Below the pieces are notes generated by a model. That model saw only the letters and a list, made by a program, of their open reading frames with translations, did no database searches and was not told where the DNA came from. From Heyndrickxia sporothermodurans (GTDB lineage Bacteria; Bacillota; Bacilli; Bacillales; Bacillaceae_C): a DNA stretch of 64,000 bases. The DNA is taken from positions 4,112,001 through 4,176,000 of the forward strand of contig CP066701.1 of assembly GCA_016756695.1 (NCBI GenBank), written 5' to 3'. The stretch's first letter is position 1. The number at the start of each line of letters is the position of its first letter. The position numbers were made by a program, and so were the translations under genes. Below are positions 1 to 8,919 of this stretch, one piece after another.

Positions 1-207
1 TACTTCTTCCAAATTCTTAGCAACTTTAACACCACCGGCTTTACCACGACCACCAGCATGAATTTGTGCTTTAACGACACATACAGTAGTACCTAATTCC
101 TTTGCTGCTTCCACTGCTTCTTCAACTGTGAATGCAACTTTACCATTTGGTACCGCTACCCCGTATTTTCTGAGGATTTCTTTACCTTGATACTCATGGA
201 TATTCAT
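1..207 (-). CDS. sucC: Succinyl-CoA synthetase beta subunit, N-terminal part (runs off the window)
   Basis: ADP-forming succinate-CoA ligase beta subunit of the TCA cycle, acting as a heterotetramer with SucD in the cytosol. Only the first 69 codons are in the window. They begin [12 protein letters not shown] and contain the ATP-grasp stretch [14 protein letters not shown], both typical of SucC. The start ATG is preceded by AGGAGG seven bases upstream. The neighbours ylqH and ylqG are the same as in B. subtilis, where sucCD follows them. It has its own promoter (separate entry). Identification is firm although most of the protein is outside. Confidence 0.95.
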   Translation of the reverse strand, partial: MNIHEYQGKEILRKYGVAVPNGKVAFTVEEAVEAAKELGTTVCVVKAQIHAGGRGKAGGVKVAKNLEEV

Positions 208-252
208 TTTCCATCCTCCTATCAAACTCTACAAAAAATAAACTGCGATTCC

Positions 253-281
253 ATTGTATAAAATGGATTAAAATATGTCTA
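253..281 (-). promoter_or_regulatory. Sigma-A-type promoter for sucC
   Basis: On the minus strand TAGACA and TACAAT are separated by exactly 17 bases, 45 bases upstream of the sucC start codon. This is a good match to the vegetative sigma-A consensus and fits sucCD being transcribed separately from ylqGH. Seen in sequence; activity is inferred. Confidence 0.6.
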
Positions 282-412
282 GCTTTCTGACGAAATTAGA
301 ATTGTTTATAACGTTATTTTATCTATTTTTTTACTAATTATTTACATACTTCCGAATCATTCCATTTTCGGAAGATGAATACTCATTTATATGAATATTG
401 CGATTCATTTTA

Positions 413-688
413 CTAGTTAGCAATATTGCGATCCAAACGATAAATAAATGCAAAAACTTCAGCAACTGCTTCATATAATTCTTCAGGAATCGTTTCATTT
501 ATTTCTAGTTGACTAAGCAATTCTACTAAATTATGATCTTCTTGAATTGGAATATTTTTTTCTTTTGCTACTTCAATGATATTTTCAGCTGTTAAGCCTT
601 TCCCTTTTGCGATAACTTTAGGTGCATCCTGGATTTCGGATTGATATTTTAAAGCGATTGCCTGTTGTCTTTTATTCGTTTCACTCAT
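413..688 (-). CDS. ylqH: FlhB-like cytoplasmic domain protein (YlqH)
   Basis: A 91-residue protein resembling only the cytoplasmic C-terminal domain of the flagellar export switch FlhB/EscU. The stretch APKVIAKGKG near residue 22, followed by a helix and IPIQED, matches the FlhB domain after its NPTH autocleavage site. No NPTH motif and no membrane segments are present, so it cannot be a complete export gate. It overlaps the end of ylqG by 4 bases, so the two are probably translated together, and the pair sits before sucC as in B. subtilis. Its function is not established. Confidence 0.85.
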   Translation of the reverse strand: MSETNKRQQAIALKYQSEIQDAPKVIAKGKGLTAENIIEVAKEKNIPIQEDHNLVELLSQLEINETIPEELYEAVAEVFAFIYRLDRNIAN

Positions 689-1950
689 ATTCGTATATCC
701 ACCCCCGAGTATTGGTTTATCACCGAATTTGAAAGAGACTTTTGAACTTCATTATTTGAAGAATGTTCAAATTGGATTGCGGATAGGGTGTAATTTAAAT
801 CTTTCAATCCTTGTTTTAATTTTGGAAGGATGAGCTTTGCCATATTTTGCAGTTGCTCGTTATTATTAATAATTTTTATTGAAATAATTCGGTTTTGCAC
901 CTTCATATCAACAATGGTTTCCTTCAGATGTTCCAATTCTAAATAAAATAATACATGGCAATAATCAGGGTCTATTTTCCCATCTTCTTTTCGTTTCCCG
1001 GACCATTGCATTGTTAGTTCTGTTTGAAATCCAAATAATTGTAATGGTAATTGATAAACAATATGCTGGTATGGTGTATTTGAGTGTGATAATAATTGTT
1101 GTCCATTCATTTTATTAATGATCTGTTCTGCAAGTTCTTTTGTCTCCAATGTATGGCCGGTTTCCTGTAAATACTTTACTAACAACGGCTTCATGCTATT
1201 TTCTAAACTTTTGTTGTCTTCTATATTTGCTAAAATATCTGCTTCGTAAAACAATCCCATTTTACTTGTTGTTTTCTTTAATAATGATAATAGAATTTGT
1301 GGGACGGATTCTTTATTGTTTGCATCTAAGTCTTTAAGTTGTATAGATTCAAGTGTTGATAACAATGCTTGGACTGTTTTTGTTTTAGGTTCAGCAATTA
1401 ATTGAGATTCTAAATTTTGGAGCAAAGTTTGTATTGGAGCTTTGGGACTTAATACTTCCTTTAGTGATTTATAAATGGACTCAGAAAAAGGAAAGTCTTT
1501 TTCCACCATATATTTTAGGGCTTCGAACCCTTCCTTTGTATTATTCTGATGTTCAATCCATTGACCGGCTTTCAAGATTGATTCCTTCGGTAAGGGAATT
1601 TGTTCTTTTGCTAAGAATACTGTTAATTCTTTAAAAATTTTACTATTGGGAAGAGATAATTGTTTTAAAATAGAATCTTGAGTTTGATTTTCCATTGATA
1701 AAGGGGAAAGGATTTTTAAATGAATTTCTCCCTCTTTTGTTGATGCTTGAAACCAATACTTTCCGCCATTTATGATAGGAGCCTCAAGCTTTGCCAAAAT
1801 ATTTTGATTCCCTACTTTAACAACAGCTGTTTGATTTGGGTATATTTTACTAATATTTCCTGCAAAAACGTCACCCGATTTGAATTCAAATTGATTTTGA
1901 AGGGGCTTCACATCTCCTCTTAAAATTGACTGGATATTTGATAAGAGCAT
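685..1950 (-). CDS. ylqG: YlqG, possible FliK-like protein
   Basis: A 421-residue cytoplasmic-looking protein with no signal peptide or membrane segment. Position between the rnhB side and ylqH, and the opening MLLSNIQSILRG, identify it as the YlqG orthologue; the B. subtilis protein is longer. The C-terminal third (about residues 295-400), with alternating strands around LPLQLFGFQTEL and LELEHLKETIV, resembles the C-terminal domain of flagellar hook-length proteins (FliK type), which interacts with FlhB. Its partner ylqH overlaps by 4 bases and is FlhB-like, which strengthens that reading. No function has been shown as far as I know. Confidence 0.75.
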   Translation of the reverse strand: MLLSNIQSILRGDVKPLQNQFEFKSGDVFAGNISKIYPNQTAVVKVGNQNILAKLEAPIINGGKYWFQASTKEGEIHLKILSPLSMENQTQDSILKQLSLPNSKIFKELTVFLAKEQIPLPKESILKAGQWIEHQNNTKEGFEALKYMVEKDFPFSESIYKSLKEVLSPKAPIQTLLQNLESQLIAEPKTKTVQALLSTLESIQLKDLDANNKESVPQILLSLLKKTTSKMGLFYEADILANIEDNKSLENSMKPLLVKYLQETGHTLETKELAEQIINKMNGQQLLSHSNTPYQHIVYQLPLQLFGFQTELTMQWSGKRKEDGKIDPDYCHVLFYLELEHLKETIVDMKVQNRIISIKIINNNEQLQNMAKLILPKLKQGLKDLNYTLSAIQFEHSSNNEVQKSLSNSVINQYSGVDIRI

Positions 1951-1984
1951 TCAATCCCCTCCTTTTTTGGGCTATTATCATAAA

Positions 1985-3853
1985 CTACTTGTTAAATTTT
2001 TTTAAATATTTTACAAGTGTGAACAGGGGCCAAATATAATCATAGCTATGATAATGAATATAAAATTCCCCACCCATCCCTTGACCTTTTGGATAAGAAC
2101 TCCTCCAATCTTTAATATCGGCATGATTGATTAAAAAGTTTATTCCTTTTTGTATCGAAGGAGTAACTTCATCCGCTATCGTTATTAAGGAGTCAAGGGC
2201 CCATGCAGTGTGGGTTAGTGTGCTTACACCCAATGGGATATATTTTTTTATTTTATCACTATTACATGACTCCCCCCAACCTCCATCGACATTTTGTGTG
2301 TGCTCAATCCACTTTTTTGCACGAGTGATTGATGGATGATTGGGTCTTATACCAACTGCCATTAATCCTATGATTGCTGTCCAAGTACCATATATATAAT
2401 AAATTCCCCAGCGGCAATTCCAACTGCCATCATCTTCCTGGTGATTTACAAGCCATTTAATTGCTTTTTTAATTTGTTGATCATCTTTATCAATGCTTGT
2501 ATAATTCCCCAAAAAATCTAACGTTCTACCTGTTAAATCTACTGATGAGGCATCTAGCAACAACCCTTCCCCATAAGGCAATAAATTCAATAATGGATTA
2601 TCAACATTTTTTTCAAAAGCTGCCCATCCGCCATCGTCATTTTGCATGGATAAAACCCAGCGAATCCCTCGATCCCACACATTATAATAATGTGGCTGTT
2701 CAATTATTAGTTGATGCAACGCACGCAAAGATGCAATTGTATCGTCTATATCCGGATTGATTGTGTTAACATTTGAAAATCCCCAACCGCCAGGATATGT
2801 ATGCGGATTATGAACCGTCCAATCCCCTAGTTTTACATGTTGTCTTTCTAATAAATATTGATTTGCTTGACGAATGTTTACTTCTGTATGGGGAATTCCA
2901 GCAAATTGGAGTGCTGACGAAATTAATGCAGTATTCCAAACATGCGCCGTCGTATACTGACAATGCTTATCCCCATTAATCGTGCAAATCATAGATTTCA
3001 ATCCGTCAATGGCTTTAATAATTTTTGAATCATTTTTATCCTTTCCCCGGGCAATGAATGCAAAAATCATATAGAAAGTTGCACTGAAGTAGCTATAAAG
3101 TGTGCCATCTAGTTCGATATGATCATATAAATATTGCTCCAAATATTCCAATGCTTTTTCATGAACATCTTCCTTTAATTCTACAATTTGTTCAATTCCC
3201 TGTTCAATGAAATCGAAAATTGATCTCGTTTCATCGGTAAACTTGTTCTTTCCATCAGTTTTCCTAATTATAAGATCTGCTAGATTCGGAGAATTTGCCG
3301 GTTTTACTACTAACTTATAATCCGCCACTATAAGTAAGGGAGCTAAGTTTGCTCTGCCAAAGACAGATATGTCACAAAAATTAATTGGAAATTTTTCAGG
3401 AAGGAGGACTGCTTCTACTGGAATTGGAAATGGTGAATCCCACTCGATTTGACCTGTTAACGATAATAAGGCAAGTGTGAACATGTTTGCTTTATGGAGC
3501 CCACCATTTATCATGATAAATTCTTTTGCTCTTATGAGATTAGGAGAATTCTTCTCTACGTAACCCGAAAACAGCAAGGCATAGTAAGCTGTAATGGTTA
3601 ATGATAATTTCCCTTTCCCTTCATCAACATATAGCTTCCATGTCCCATCATTGTATTGTTCCTTTAAAATACGATTAACTAGGCTTTGAATTAAACTTTC
3701 ATCATTTTTTTCCAAAACTCTTAATAAGATAATCATATAGCAATCTGTTAATATCCCTGTTTCAAAAGGATATTCCCAAGAACCATTACGGGATTGATCA
3801 GAAAGCAAGCGCTCTATTATTTTATCCCTTTGTCTTATTACATCTTTCCTCAT
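1985..3853 (-). CDS. sqhC: Squalene-hopene cyclase / sporulenol synthase-type triterpene cyclase
   Basis: Class II terpene cyclase that folds long isoprenoids into polycyclic products (hopene, or sporulenes from tetraprenyl-beta-curcumene in Bacillus). The protonating motif DIDDT lies at about residues 368-372, and QW-type repeats appear repeatedly toward the C-terminus (QNDDGGW, QEDDGSW, TQNVDGGW). The open frame extends 41 codons further upstream, but ATG 3853 is preferred: it is preceded by AGAGAGG at good spacing and gives 622 residues, close to the B. subtilis protein (632). It is divergent from an alcohol dehydrogenase. In B. subtilis sqhC lies elsewhere, so this location is unusual. 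The substrate, squalene or a sesquarterpene, cannot be told from sequence by eye. Confidence 0.88.
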   Translation of the reverse strand: MRKDVIRQRDKIIERLLSDQSRNGSWEYPFETGILTDCYMIILLRVLEKNDESLIQSLVNRILKEQYNDGTWKLYVDEGKGKLSLTITAYYALLFSGYVEKNSPNLIRAKEFIMINGGLHKANMFTLALLSLTGQIEWDSPFPIPVEAVLLPEKFPINFCDISVFGRANLAPLLIVADYKLVVKPANSPNLADLIIRKTDGKNKFTDETRSIFDFIEQGIEQIVELKEDVHEKALEYLEQYLYDHIELDGTLYSYFSATFYMIFAFIARGKDKNDSKIIKAIDGLKSMICTINGDKHCQYTTAHVWNTALISSALQFAGIPHTEVNIRQANQYLLERQHVKLGDWTVHNPHTYPGGWGFSNVNTINPDIDDTIASLRALHQLIIEQPHYYNVWDRGIRWVLSMQNDDGGWAAFEKNVDNPLLNLLPYGEGLLLDASSVDLTGRTLDFLGNYTSIDKDDQQIKKAIKWLVNHQEDDGSWNCRWGIYYIYGTWTAIIGLMAVGIRPNHPSITRAKKWIEHTQNVDGGWGESCNSDKIKKYIPLGVSTLTHTAWALDSLITIADEVTPSIQKGINFLINHADIKDWRSSYPKGQGMGGEFYIHYHSYDYIWPLFTLVKYLKKFNK

Positions 3854-3970
3854 CCTTATCATCCTCTCTGGGAACTCATTATCTATATTTTTATTCTTAC
3901 AGACTTGTCTAATTTCCAAAACAATTATTGTGAAATGAAAAGATTGTAGCATATTAATAATGCTGCATTT

Positions 3971-3999
3971 TTGCATTTCTTATTTCTCTATTTCATAAT
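3971..3999 (+). promoter_or_regulatory. Candidate promoter for the alcohol dehydrogenase gene
   Basis: TTGCAT and CATAAT are separated by 17 bases. Transcription would start about 15 bases before the ATG at 4021, giving a very short leader with the GGAG ribosome site almost at its 5' end. The short leader makes this only a moderate candidate. Confidence 0.4.
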
Positions 4000-4020
4000 G
4001 TAGGTGAGGAGTGATTGTTA

Positions 4021-5184
4021 ATGGATAATTTTACATATTGGAACCCAACTAAATTAATATTTGGTAAGGGTCAACTTGAACAGTTGAAAGTAGAAGTTCC
4101 ACAATACGGAAAAAAGGTGCTGCTTGTTTATGGTGGAGGCAGTATTAAGAAAAACGGCTTGTATGATCAAGTGGTAAAAAATTTAGAAGAGATCGGCTCA
4201 CAAGTATTCGAATTATCTGGAGTTGAGCCAAATCCGCGTATCTCAACGGTAAGGAAAGGCGTCGATTTATGTAAAAAAGAGCAAATTGATTTTCTCCTTG
4301 CTGTTGGTGGTGGAAGTGTCATTGACTGTACAAAAGCAATTGCAGCGGGAGCGAAGTATGATGGGGATGCGTGGGATCTTGTTACGAAGAAAGCTTTCGC
4401 AAAAGAAGCCCTTCCCTTTGGTACAATACTAACCATTGCAGCAACTGGTTCAGAAATGAATGCAGGATCGGTTATTACCAATTGGGAAACGAATGAAAAG
4501 TATGGCTGGGGTAGTTCGGTTACATTTCCTAAATTTTCAATACTTGACCCAGTTAACACTATGACTGTTCCGAAAGATCAAACCGTATATGGAATGGTCG
4601 ATATGATGTCACATGTGTTCGAGCATTATTTTCATCTAACAGAAAACACACTTATGCAGGATCGGATGTGTGAATCATTATTACTTACTGTTATGGAAAC
4701 TGCTCCAAAGCTAATTAATGATCTGGAAAATTATGAATATAGATCAACGATTTTATATACAGGAACGATGGCATTAAACGGTATGCTTTCAATGGGCTAT
4801 CGAGGCGATTGGGCTTCCCATAATATTGAACATGCCGTTTCGGCTGTTTACGATATTCCCCATGGTGGTGGATTAGCCATCCTCTTTCCAAATTGGATGA
4901 AGCATAATTTAAAGGTGAAGCCTTCACGTTTTAAACAGCTCGCAGTACGGGTATTTGGCGTAGACCCTGAAGGTAAAACCGACGAAGATGCTGGTTTAGA
5001 AGGGATCGAAAAACTGAGGGAATTTTGGAATAGTATCGGTGCACCGTCCCGATTAAGTGATTATAATATCGATGCAAGTAAATTAGAAGTGATGGCCGAT
5101 AAAGCAATGGCAAATGGTGAATTTGGCAATTTTAAAAAATTAAACCGTGAAGATGTATTAGAAATATATCGCAAATCCTTATAA
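4021..5184 (+). CDS. Iron-containing alcohol dehydrogenase (YugJ/BdhA type)
   Basis: Group III, iron-dependent, NAD(P)H-linked alcohol dehydrogenase, soluble, reducing aldehydes such as butanal or oxidising alcohols. The cofactor loop [13 protein letters not shown] and the metal ligands (Asp and His in DMMSHVFEH, His in HNIEHAV, His in DIPHGGG) are intact. The opening [15 protein letters not shown] is that of the YugJ/YugK butanol dehydrogenases. A TTG two codons upstream is in frame, but ATG 4021 has the better spacing from GGAG at 4008 and gives 387 residues, the usual family length. It is a single-gene unit closed by a strong hairpin. Physiological substrate unknown. Confidence 0.9.
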   Translation: MDNFTYWNPTKLIFGKGQLEQLKVEVPQYGKKVLLVYGGGSIKKNGLYDQVVKNLEEIGSQVFELSGVEPNPRISTVRKGVDLCKKEQIDFLLAVGGGSVIDCTKAIAAGAKYDGDAWDLVTKKAFAKEALPFGTILTIAATGSEMNAGSVITNWETNEKYGWGSSVTFPKFSILDPVNTMTVPKDQTVYGMVDMMSHVFEHYFHLTENTLMQDRMCESLLLTVMETAPKLINDLENYEYRSTILYTGTMALNGMLSMGYRGDWASHNIEHAVSAVYDIPHGGGLAILFPNWMKHNLKVKPSRFKQLAVRVFGVDPEGKTDEDAGLEGIEKLREFWNSIGAPSRLSDYNIDASKLEVMADKAMANGEFGNFKKLNREDVLEIYRKSL

Positions 5185-5190
5185 AAGGAA

Positions 5191-5219
5191 ATAGGCTGAC
5201 ATTTTGTCAGCCTATTATT
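5191..5219. terminator. Bidirectional intrinsic terminator between adh and fruA
   Basis: An 11-bp perfect stem (ATAGGCTGACA with its complement) with a 3-base loop, followed on the plus strand by TATTTTTATT. It lies between two convergent genes and can serve both. Confidence 0.85.
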
Positions 5220-5220
5220 T

Positions 5221-7080
5221 TTATTCAATTACTCTTTTCTTAAGTAAGCCTACTAATAATGCTGTGACGACAGAACCGATTAAGATGGCTAGGATATATA
5301 AAAGAGGATTTCCATCCACTAAAGGAATAACAAATATTCCACCGTGCGGCGCGCGAAGTCCAATCCCAAATAGCATCGTTAATGCCCCCGCAACTGCCGA
5401 ACCTACTACAGCTGAAGGAATCACACGTGCTGGATCAGATGCAGCAAATGGGATGGCACCTTCAGTAATGAATGACGCACCCATAATATAGCAAGTAATC
5501 CCCGCTTCCCGCTCTTTTTTTGTAAATTTATTACGAAATAAAGTCGTTGCAATTGCCATACTAAGTGGTGGAACCATCCCACCGGCCATGACAGCAGCAT
5601 GTGGCGCATAATTTCCTGCGTCAATCATCGCAATCCCAAACGTAAAGGCCGCTTTATTAATTGGACCACCCATATCGACGGACATCATACCACCAAGAAT
5701 AATACCAAGTATTACTAAATTTCCGGTACCAAGATTATTTAATAAATTGGTTAAATATTCATTAAATAGACTACAAGGTTTATTTATAACAAAGAACATG
5801 ATGATACCAGTAATAAATATCCCAAATAGTGGATAAAGCAATACCGGCTTAATTCCTTCAAGTGCATCCGGTAATTTCGAGAATAATTTTTTCAGTAATA
5901 CAACAACATACCCTGTTAGAAAACCTGCAATGAGACCTCCTAAAAATCCAGCTCCACCTTGGGCAGCCATAAAACCGCCAACCATACCAGGTGCTAATCC
6001 GGGACGATCAGCAATACTCATCGCGATAAAACCAGCTAAGACAGGGATCATTAAACCAAACGCGTTACCGCCACCAATTGTATTTAAAGCTTCCGCAAAT
6101 CGATTATATGTCTCGTCTTTAGGATCAGCCGAATGAATCCCAAACATAAAGGAAATCGCAATTAAAATTCCTCCGCCAACAACGAAGGGCAGCATATTTG
6201 ATACACCATTCATGAGATGTTTATAAAAGCCGCTTCTGCCTTTATGATCACTACTATCTTTTTTCTTTTCACCTGAACCGTTGTAAATCGTACCGTCCTG
6301 TTTAACCGCTTTCTCAAGCAGCTCTTTCGGTTTACGGATTCCATCGGCAACTGGCACTTCAATAATACACTTACCTTTAAAACGTTCCATTTCTACTTGC
6401 TTATCTGCAGCGATAATGATAGCGGCCGCTTGATCTATTTCTTCTTGTGTTAATACATTTTTTGCACCGCCGGAACCATTTGTTTCAACCTTAAATGGAA
6501 TCCCTAATTCTTTTGCCTTTTCCTTTAGCGAATCAGCAGCCATATATGTGTGAGCAATACCAGTAGGGCAAGCTGTAACTGCAAGGACCATATTCTTCTC
6601 TACGGATGTTTGTACCGTTTCTTCATCTACATCAAATTCATTAAATACAGCTATTACCTCTTCAGGAGATGAAGCTGCCATTAATTTATTTCTGACAACA
6701 TCTTTCATTAATAACGAAGAAAGTCTTGATAACGCCTCTAAATGTGTATTATTTGCCCCTTCACTGGCAGCAATCATAAAGAATAAATGACTGGGCTGTC
6801 CATCAAAAGATTCATAATCCACACCTGCAGTCGATCTCCCAAAAGCGATAGCCGGTGCTTTTACTGCATCTGTCTTAGCATGTGGGATGGCAATTCCGTC
6901 TCCAATACCGGTGGTACTTTGCTCTTCTCTTGCTAAAACAGCTTTTTCATATTTATCTTTATCATTTAATTTTCCAGCTTGATCAAGGACATTTACCAGT
7001 TCATTAACTACTTCTTTTTTTGCTGTTGATTCAATCCCCAATTTAATGGTTTCTAATGTAAGCAGTTCGGTAATTTTCAT
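5221..7080 (-). CDS. fruA: PTS fructose-specific enzyme IIABC
   Basis: Membrane transporter that takes up fructose and phosphorylates it to fructose 1-phosphate using HPr. Domain order is IIA (residues 1 to about 145, phospho-His 67 in AIPHAKT), IIB (about 163-265, phospho-Cys 171 in TACPTGIAHTY), a Lys/Asp-rich linker, then IIC from about 285, with many hydrophobic helices to the end. Length 619 is usual for the A-B-C fusion. It is the last gene of fruR-fruK-fruA, 15 bases after fruK, and ends at a shared hairpin. The product feeds directly to FruK. Confidence 0.95.
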   Translation of the reverse strand: MKITELLTLETIKLGIESTAKKEVVNELVNVLDQAGKLNDKDKYEKAVLAREEQSTTGIGDGIAIPHAKTDAVKAPAIAFGRSTAGVDYESFDGQPSHLFFMIAASEGANNTHLEALSRLSSLLMKDVVRNKLMAASSPEEVIAVFNEFDVDEETVQTSVEKNMVLAVTACPTGIAHTYMAADSLKEKAKELGIPFKVETNGSGGAKNVLTQEEIDQAAAIIIAADKQVEMERFKGKCIIEVPVADGIRKPKELLEKAVKQDGTIYNGSGEKKKDSSDHKGRSGFYKHLMNGVSNMLPFVVGGGILIAISFMFGIHSADPKDETYNRFAEALNTIGGGNAFGLMIPVLAGFIAMSIADRPGLAPGMVGGFMAAQGGAGFLGGLIAGFLTGYVVVLLKKLFSKLPDALEGIKPVLLYPLFGIFITGIIMFFVINKPCSLFNEYLTNLLNNLGTGNLVILGIILGGMMSVDMGGPINKAAFTFGIAMIDAGNYAPHAAVMAGGMVPPLSMAIATTLFRNKFTKKEREAGITCYIMGASFITEGAIPFAASDPARVIPSAVVGSAVAGALTMLFGIGLRAPHGGIFVIPLVDGNPLLYILAILIGSVVTALLVGLLKKRVIE

Positions 7081-7095
7081 GTTGTTTATCTCCTT

Positions 7096-8007
7096 TTAAA
7101 GAGTTGTAACTTTTACTTGGTTTAGTAGATTTGAAACCATTTCTTTCGTGCAAAGACCCATAGAAAACGCGGTGGCACTTCCTGAAGAAACTCCATTTCG
7201 AAATGCTTGTTCAACTGGAGCACCTGTTACAAAAGCAGCTAAAAATCCACCTACTAAAGAATCTCCGGCACCAACCGAGTTTACAAGTGTTCCTTTTGGT
7301 ACATTTGCATGATACGCACCTGTTTTAGTAATTAATACGGCGCCTTTGTCAGCCATTGAAACAATAACATTTTCAATTCCACTGTCTACTAATTTTTTTC
7401 CATATAAATAAGCATCTTGAATAGTAGTAATTTCTTTATCAAAAAGTTCCCCAAGTTCATGGTGATTGGGCTTAATTAAAAATGGTTTAGCTTCTATTAC
7501 ATTTTTTAATGCCACACCCGAAACATCTGCAACAAAAAGTGTTCCTTTCTGTTTCCCCTTTTCAATTAAGTCCTTATATATTGTTGCGGGGAGTGTGCTT
7601 GGAATACTTCCTGAAAAAACGATTATATCTTTTGAATTAGCCGCATCTAGTTTTTCTATAAATTTTTCAAATTCGGCTGGCCCAATATTGGGACCTGACC
7701 CATTAATTTCAGTTTCAACATCTGTTTTCAGCTTAATGTTAATTCGGGAATCACCGGCTACTTTTACAAAATCTACTTCAATTTGTTCGTCTTTTAAATA
7801 GTCTTCAATATACTTTCCTGTGAATCCACCAACAAATCCGAGTGCCTTCGAGTCTACTCCAAGTCGTTTTAACACGCGCGATACGTTAATACCTTTCCCG
7901 CCGGGAACTTTATAATCTTCGTTCGATCGATTTAATTCACCTATTTGAAAATTATCTACTTTTACGGTGTAATCCAATGAAGGATTTAATGTTATTGTGT
8001 ATATCAT
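7096..8007 (-). CDS. fruK: 1-phosphofructokinase
   Basis: PfkB/ribokinase-family kinase that converts fructose 1-phosphate to fructose 1,6-bisphosphate, joining fructose uptake to glycolysis. The N-terminal substrate motif VPGGKGINVSRVL (residues 34-46) and the ATP/anion-hole motif GAGDS (246-250, catalytic Asp 249) are present. Length 303 is normal. Its start overlaps the end of fruR by 4 bases, so translation is probably coupled. Its position between the regulator and the transporter is the standard Firmicute arrangement. Confidence 0.95.
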   Translation of the reverse strand: MIYTITLNPSLDYTVKVDNFQIGELNRSNEDYKVPGGKGINVSRVLKRLGVDSKALGFVGGFTGKYIEDYLKDEQIEVDFVKVAGDSRINIKLKTDVETEINGSGPNIGPAEFEKFIEKLDAANSKDIIVFSGSIPSTLPATIYKDLIEKGKQKGTLFVADVSGVALKNVIEAKPFLIKPNHHELGELFDKEITTIQDAYLYGKKLVDSGIENVIVSMADKGAVLITKTGAYHANVPKGTLVNSVGAGDSLVGGFLAAFVTGAPVEQAFRNGVSSGSATAFSMGLCTKEMVSNLLNQVKVTTL

Positions 8008-8759
8008 GGTGTCACTACCTTAATAATTGTTTTTTCGTTATATAATTCTTTCGTTTCTTCATCTATATCATTTGTAATTATAGAGGCTTTAGAAATATCA
8101 GCTATTTCTGAAAAGGCGATTTCACCAATCTTTGAACGATCTGCAAGAACATAGCATTCTTTTGAGAGCTCTAATGCTTTTTTCTTCATAGCGGCTTCCT
8201 CTGGATCCGGTGTTGTAAACCCTAGTGATGGGTGGATACCATTCACTCCTAAAAAACATTTATCGAAACGGAAAGATTGAATACTATCTAGTGCAACTTT
8301 CCCAATCATGGCACTTGTACTCGCCTTAAGAAATCCGCCAACCACATATGTTCTAATGCCTTTACTTAAAAGCGGCTCTAAATTGGTTACTCCATTTGTT
8401 ACAACGACAATCTCCATTTCACTATCCAAGTATTGAATTAATTGGAGGGTTGTTGTGCCAGCGTCTAAATAAATACAATCACCGTTTTCAATCAAACTTG
8501 CAGAGTATTTTGCAATTGCATTTTTAGCTGAGAGATTTTTAGCGGACTTTTCCAATATATTAGGCTCATCTAATTTTCTTTGAATTCGTGATGCACCGCC
8601 ATGCACCCTTTTCAATGCCTTTTTTTCTTCTAAATGTATTAAATCCCGTCTGATTGTTGATTCTGAGGTGTTTGTTGCATCAACTAGTTCTTGGATACTT
8701 ACAATATCTTTTTTCTTTAAAAGCTCAACAATCATTCGATGTCTTTCTACTGTTAACAT
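8004..8759 (-). CDS. fruR: DeoR-family fructose operon repressor
   Basis: Transcriptional regulator of the fructose operon, expected to be released from DNA by fructose 1-phosphate. The N-terminal winged helix contains the DeoR signature (SIQELVDATNTSESTIRRDL, about residues 19-38). The C-terminal DeoRC sugar-phosphate sensor has DAGTTT near residue 99 and the VVTNG and VGG stretches. It is 251 residues long and first in the operon, so it controls its own synthesis. Repeated GTGGATGT boxes overlap its promoter. Confidence 0.92.
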   Translation of the reverse strand: MLTVERHRMIVELLKKKDIVSIQELVDATNTSESTIRRDLIHLEEKKALKRVHGGASRIQRKLDEPNILEKSAKNLSAKNAIAKYSASLIENGDCIYLDAGTTTLQLIQYLDSEMEIVVVTNGVTNLEPLLSKGIRTYVVGGFLKASTSAMIGKVALDSIQSFRFDKCFLGVNGIHPSLGFTTPDPEEAAMKKKALELSKECYVLADRSKIGEIAFSEIADISKASIITNDIDEETKELYNEKTIIKVVTP

Positions 8760-8780
8760 GTTTTATCACCTTAGCTTCTA

Positions 8781-8796
8781 TTGATAACGCATACAT
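8781..8796. promoter_or_regulatory. cre site (CcpA operator) in the fru leader
   Basis: TTGATAACGCATACAT fits every position of the cre consensus WTGNNARCGNWWWCAW. It lies between the predicted fru start site (about 8801) and the fruR start codon, where bound CcpA would act as a roadblock or compete with polymerase. Carbon catabolite repression of fruRKA is therefore predicted. Confidence 0.7.
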
Positions 8797-8807
8797 CTTC
8801 TTTACTC

Positions 8808-8865
8808 TTTATAGTTTACATCCACTTCCGTTCAAAATCAACTATTTACAGTCAAAAACATCCAC
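8808..8865 (-). promoter_or_regulatory. Candidate fru promoter with repeated boxes
   Basis: On the minus strand TTGAAC (8830-8835) and TATAAA (8808-8813) are 16 bases apart. The octamer GTGGATGT occurs twice in the same orientation, at 8818-8825 inside the promoter spacer and at 8858-8865 upstream, exactly 40 bases apart. A direct repeat spaced by about four helical turns is a reasonable FruR operator, but I have no consensus to compare it with. Confidence 0.45.
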
Positions 8866-8880
8866 AAACAATCATAACAA

Positions 8881-8912
8881 TAAAAAAACTATGAGAGTAG
8901 TATCTCATAGTT
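8881..8912 (-). terminator. Terminator after rnhB
   Basis: A 10-bp perfect stem (AACTATGAGA and its complement, 6-base loop) followed on the minus strand by seven T. It ends transcription from rnhB before the fru promoter. Confidence 0.9.
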
Positions 8913-8919
8913 GAAAATT

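Noticed and set aside
350-373. Short inverted repeat TTCCGAA...TTCGGAA between sucC and ylqH
   Set aside because: Seven-base stem without a T run on either strand; probably chance, although weak termination cannot be excluded.
3854-3976. Longer N-terminus for the triterpene cyclase
   Set aside because: The added 41 residues have no family match and the internal ATG at 3853 has a good ribosome site.
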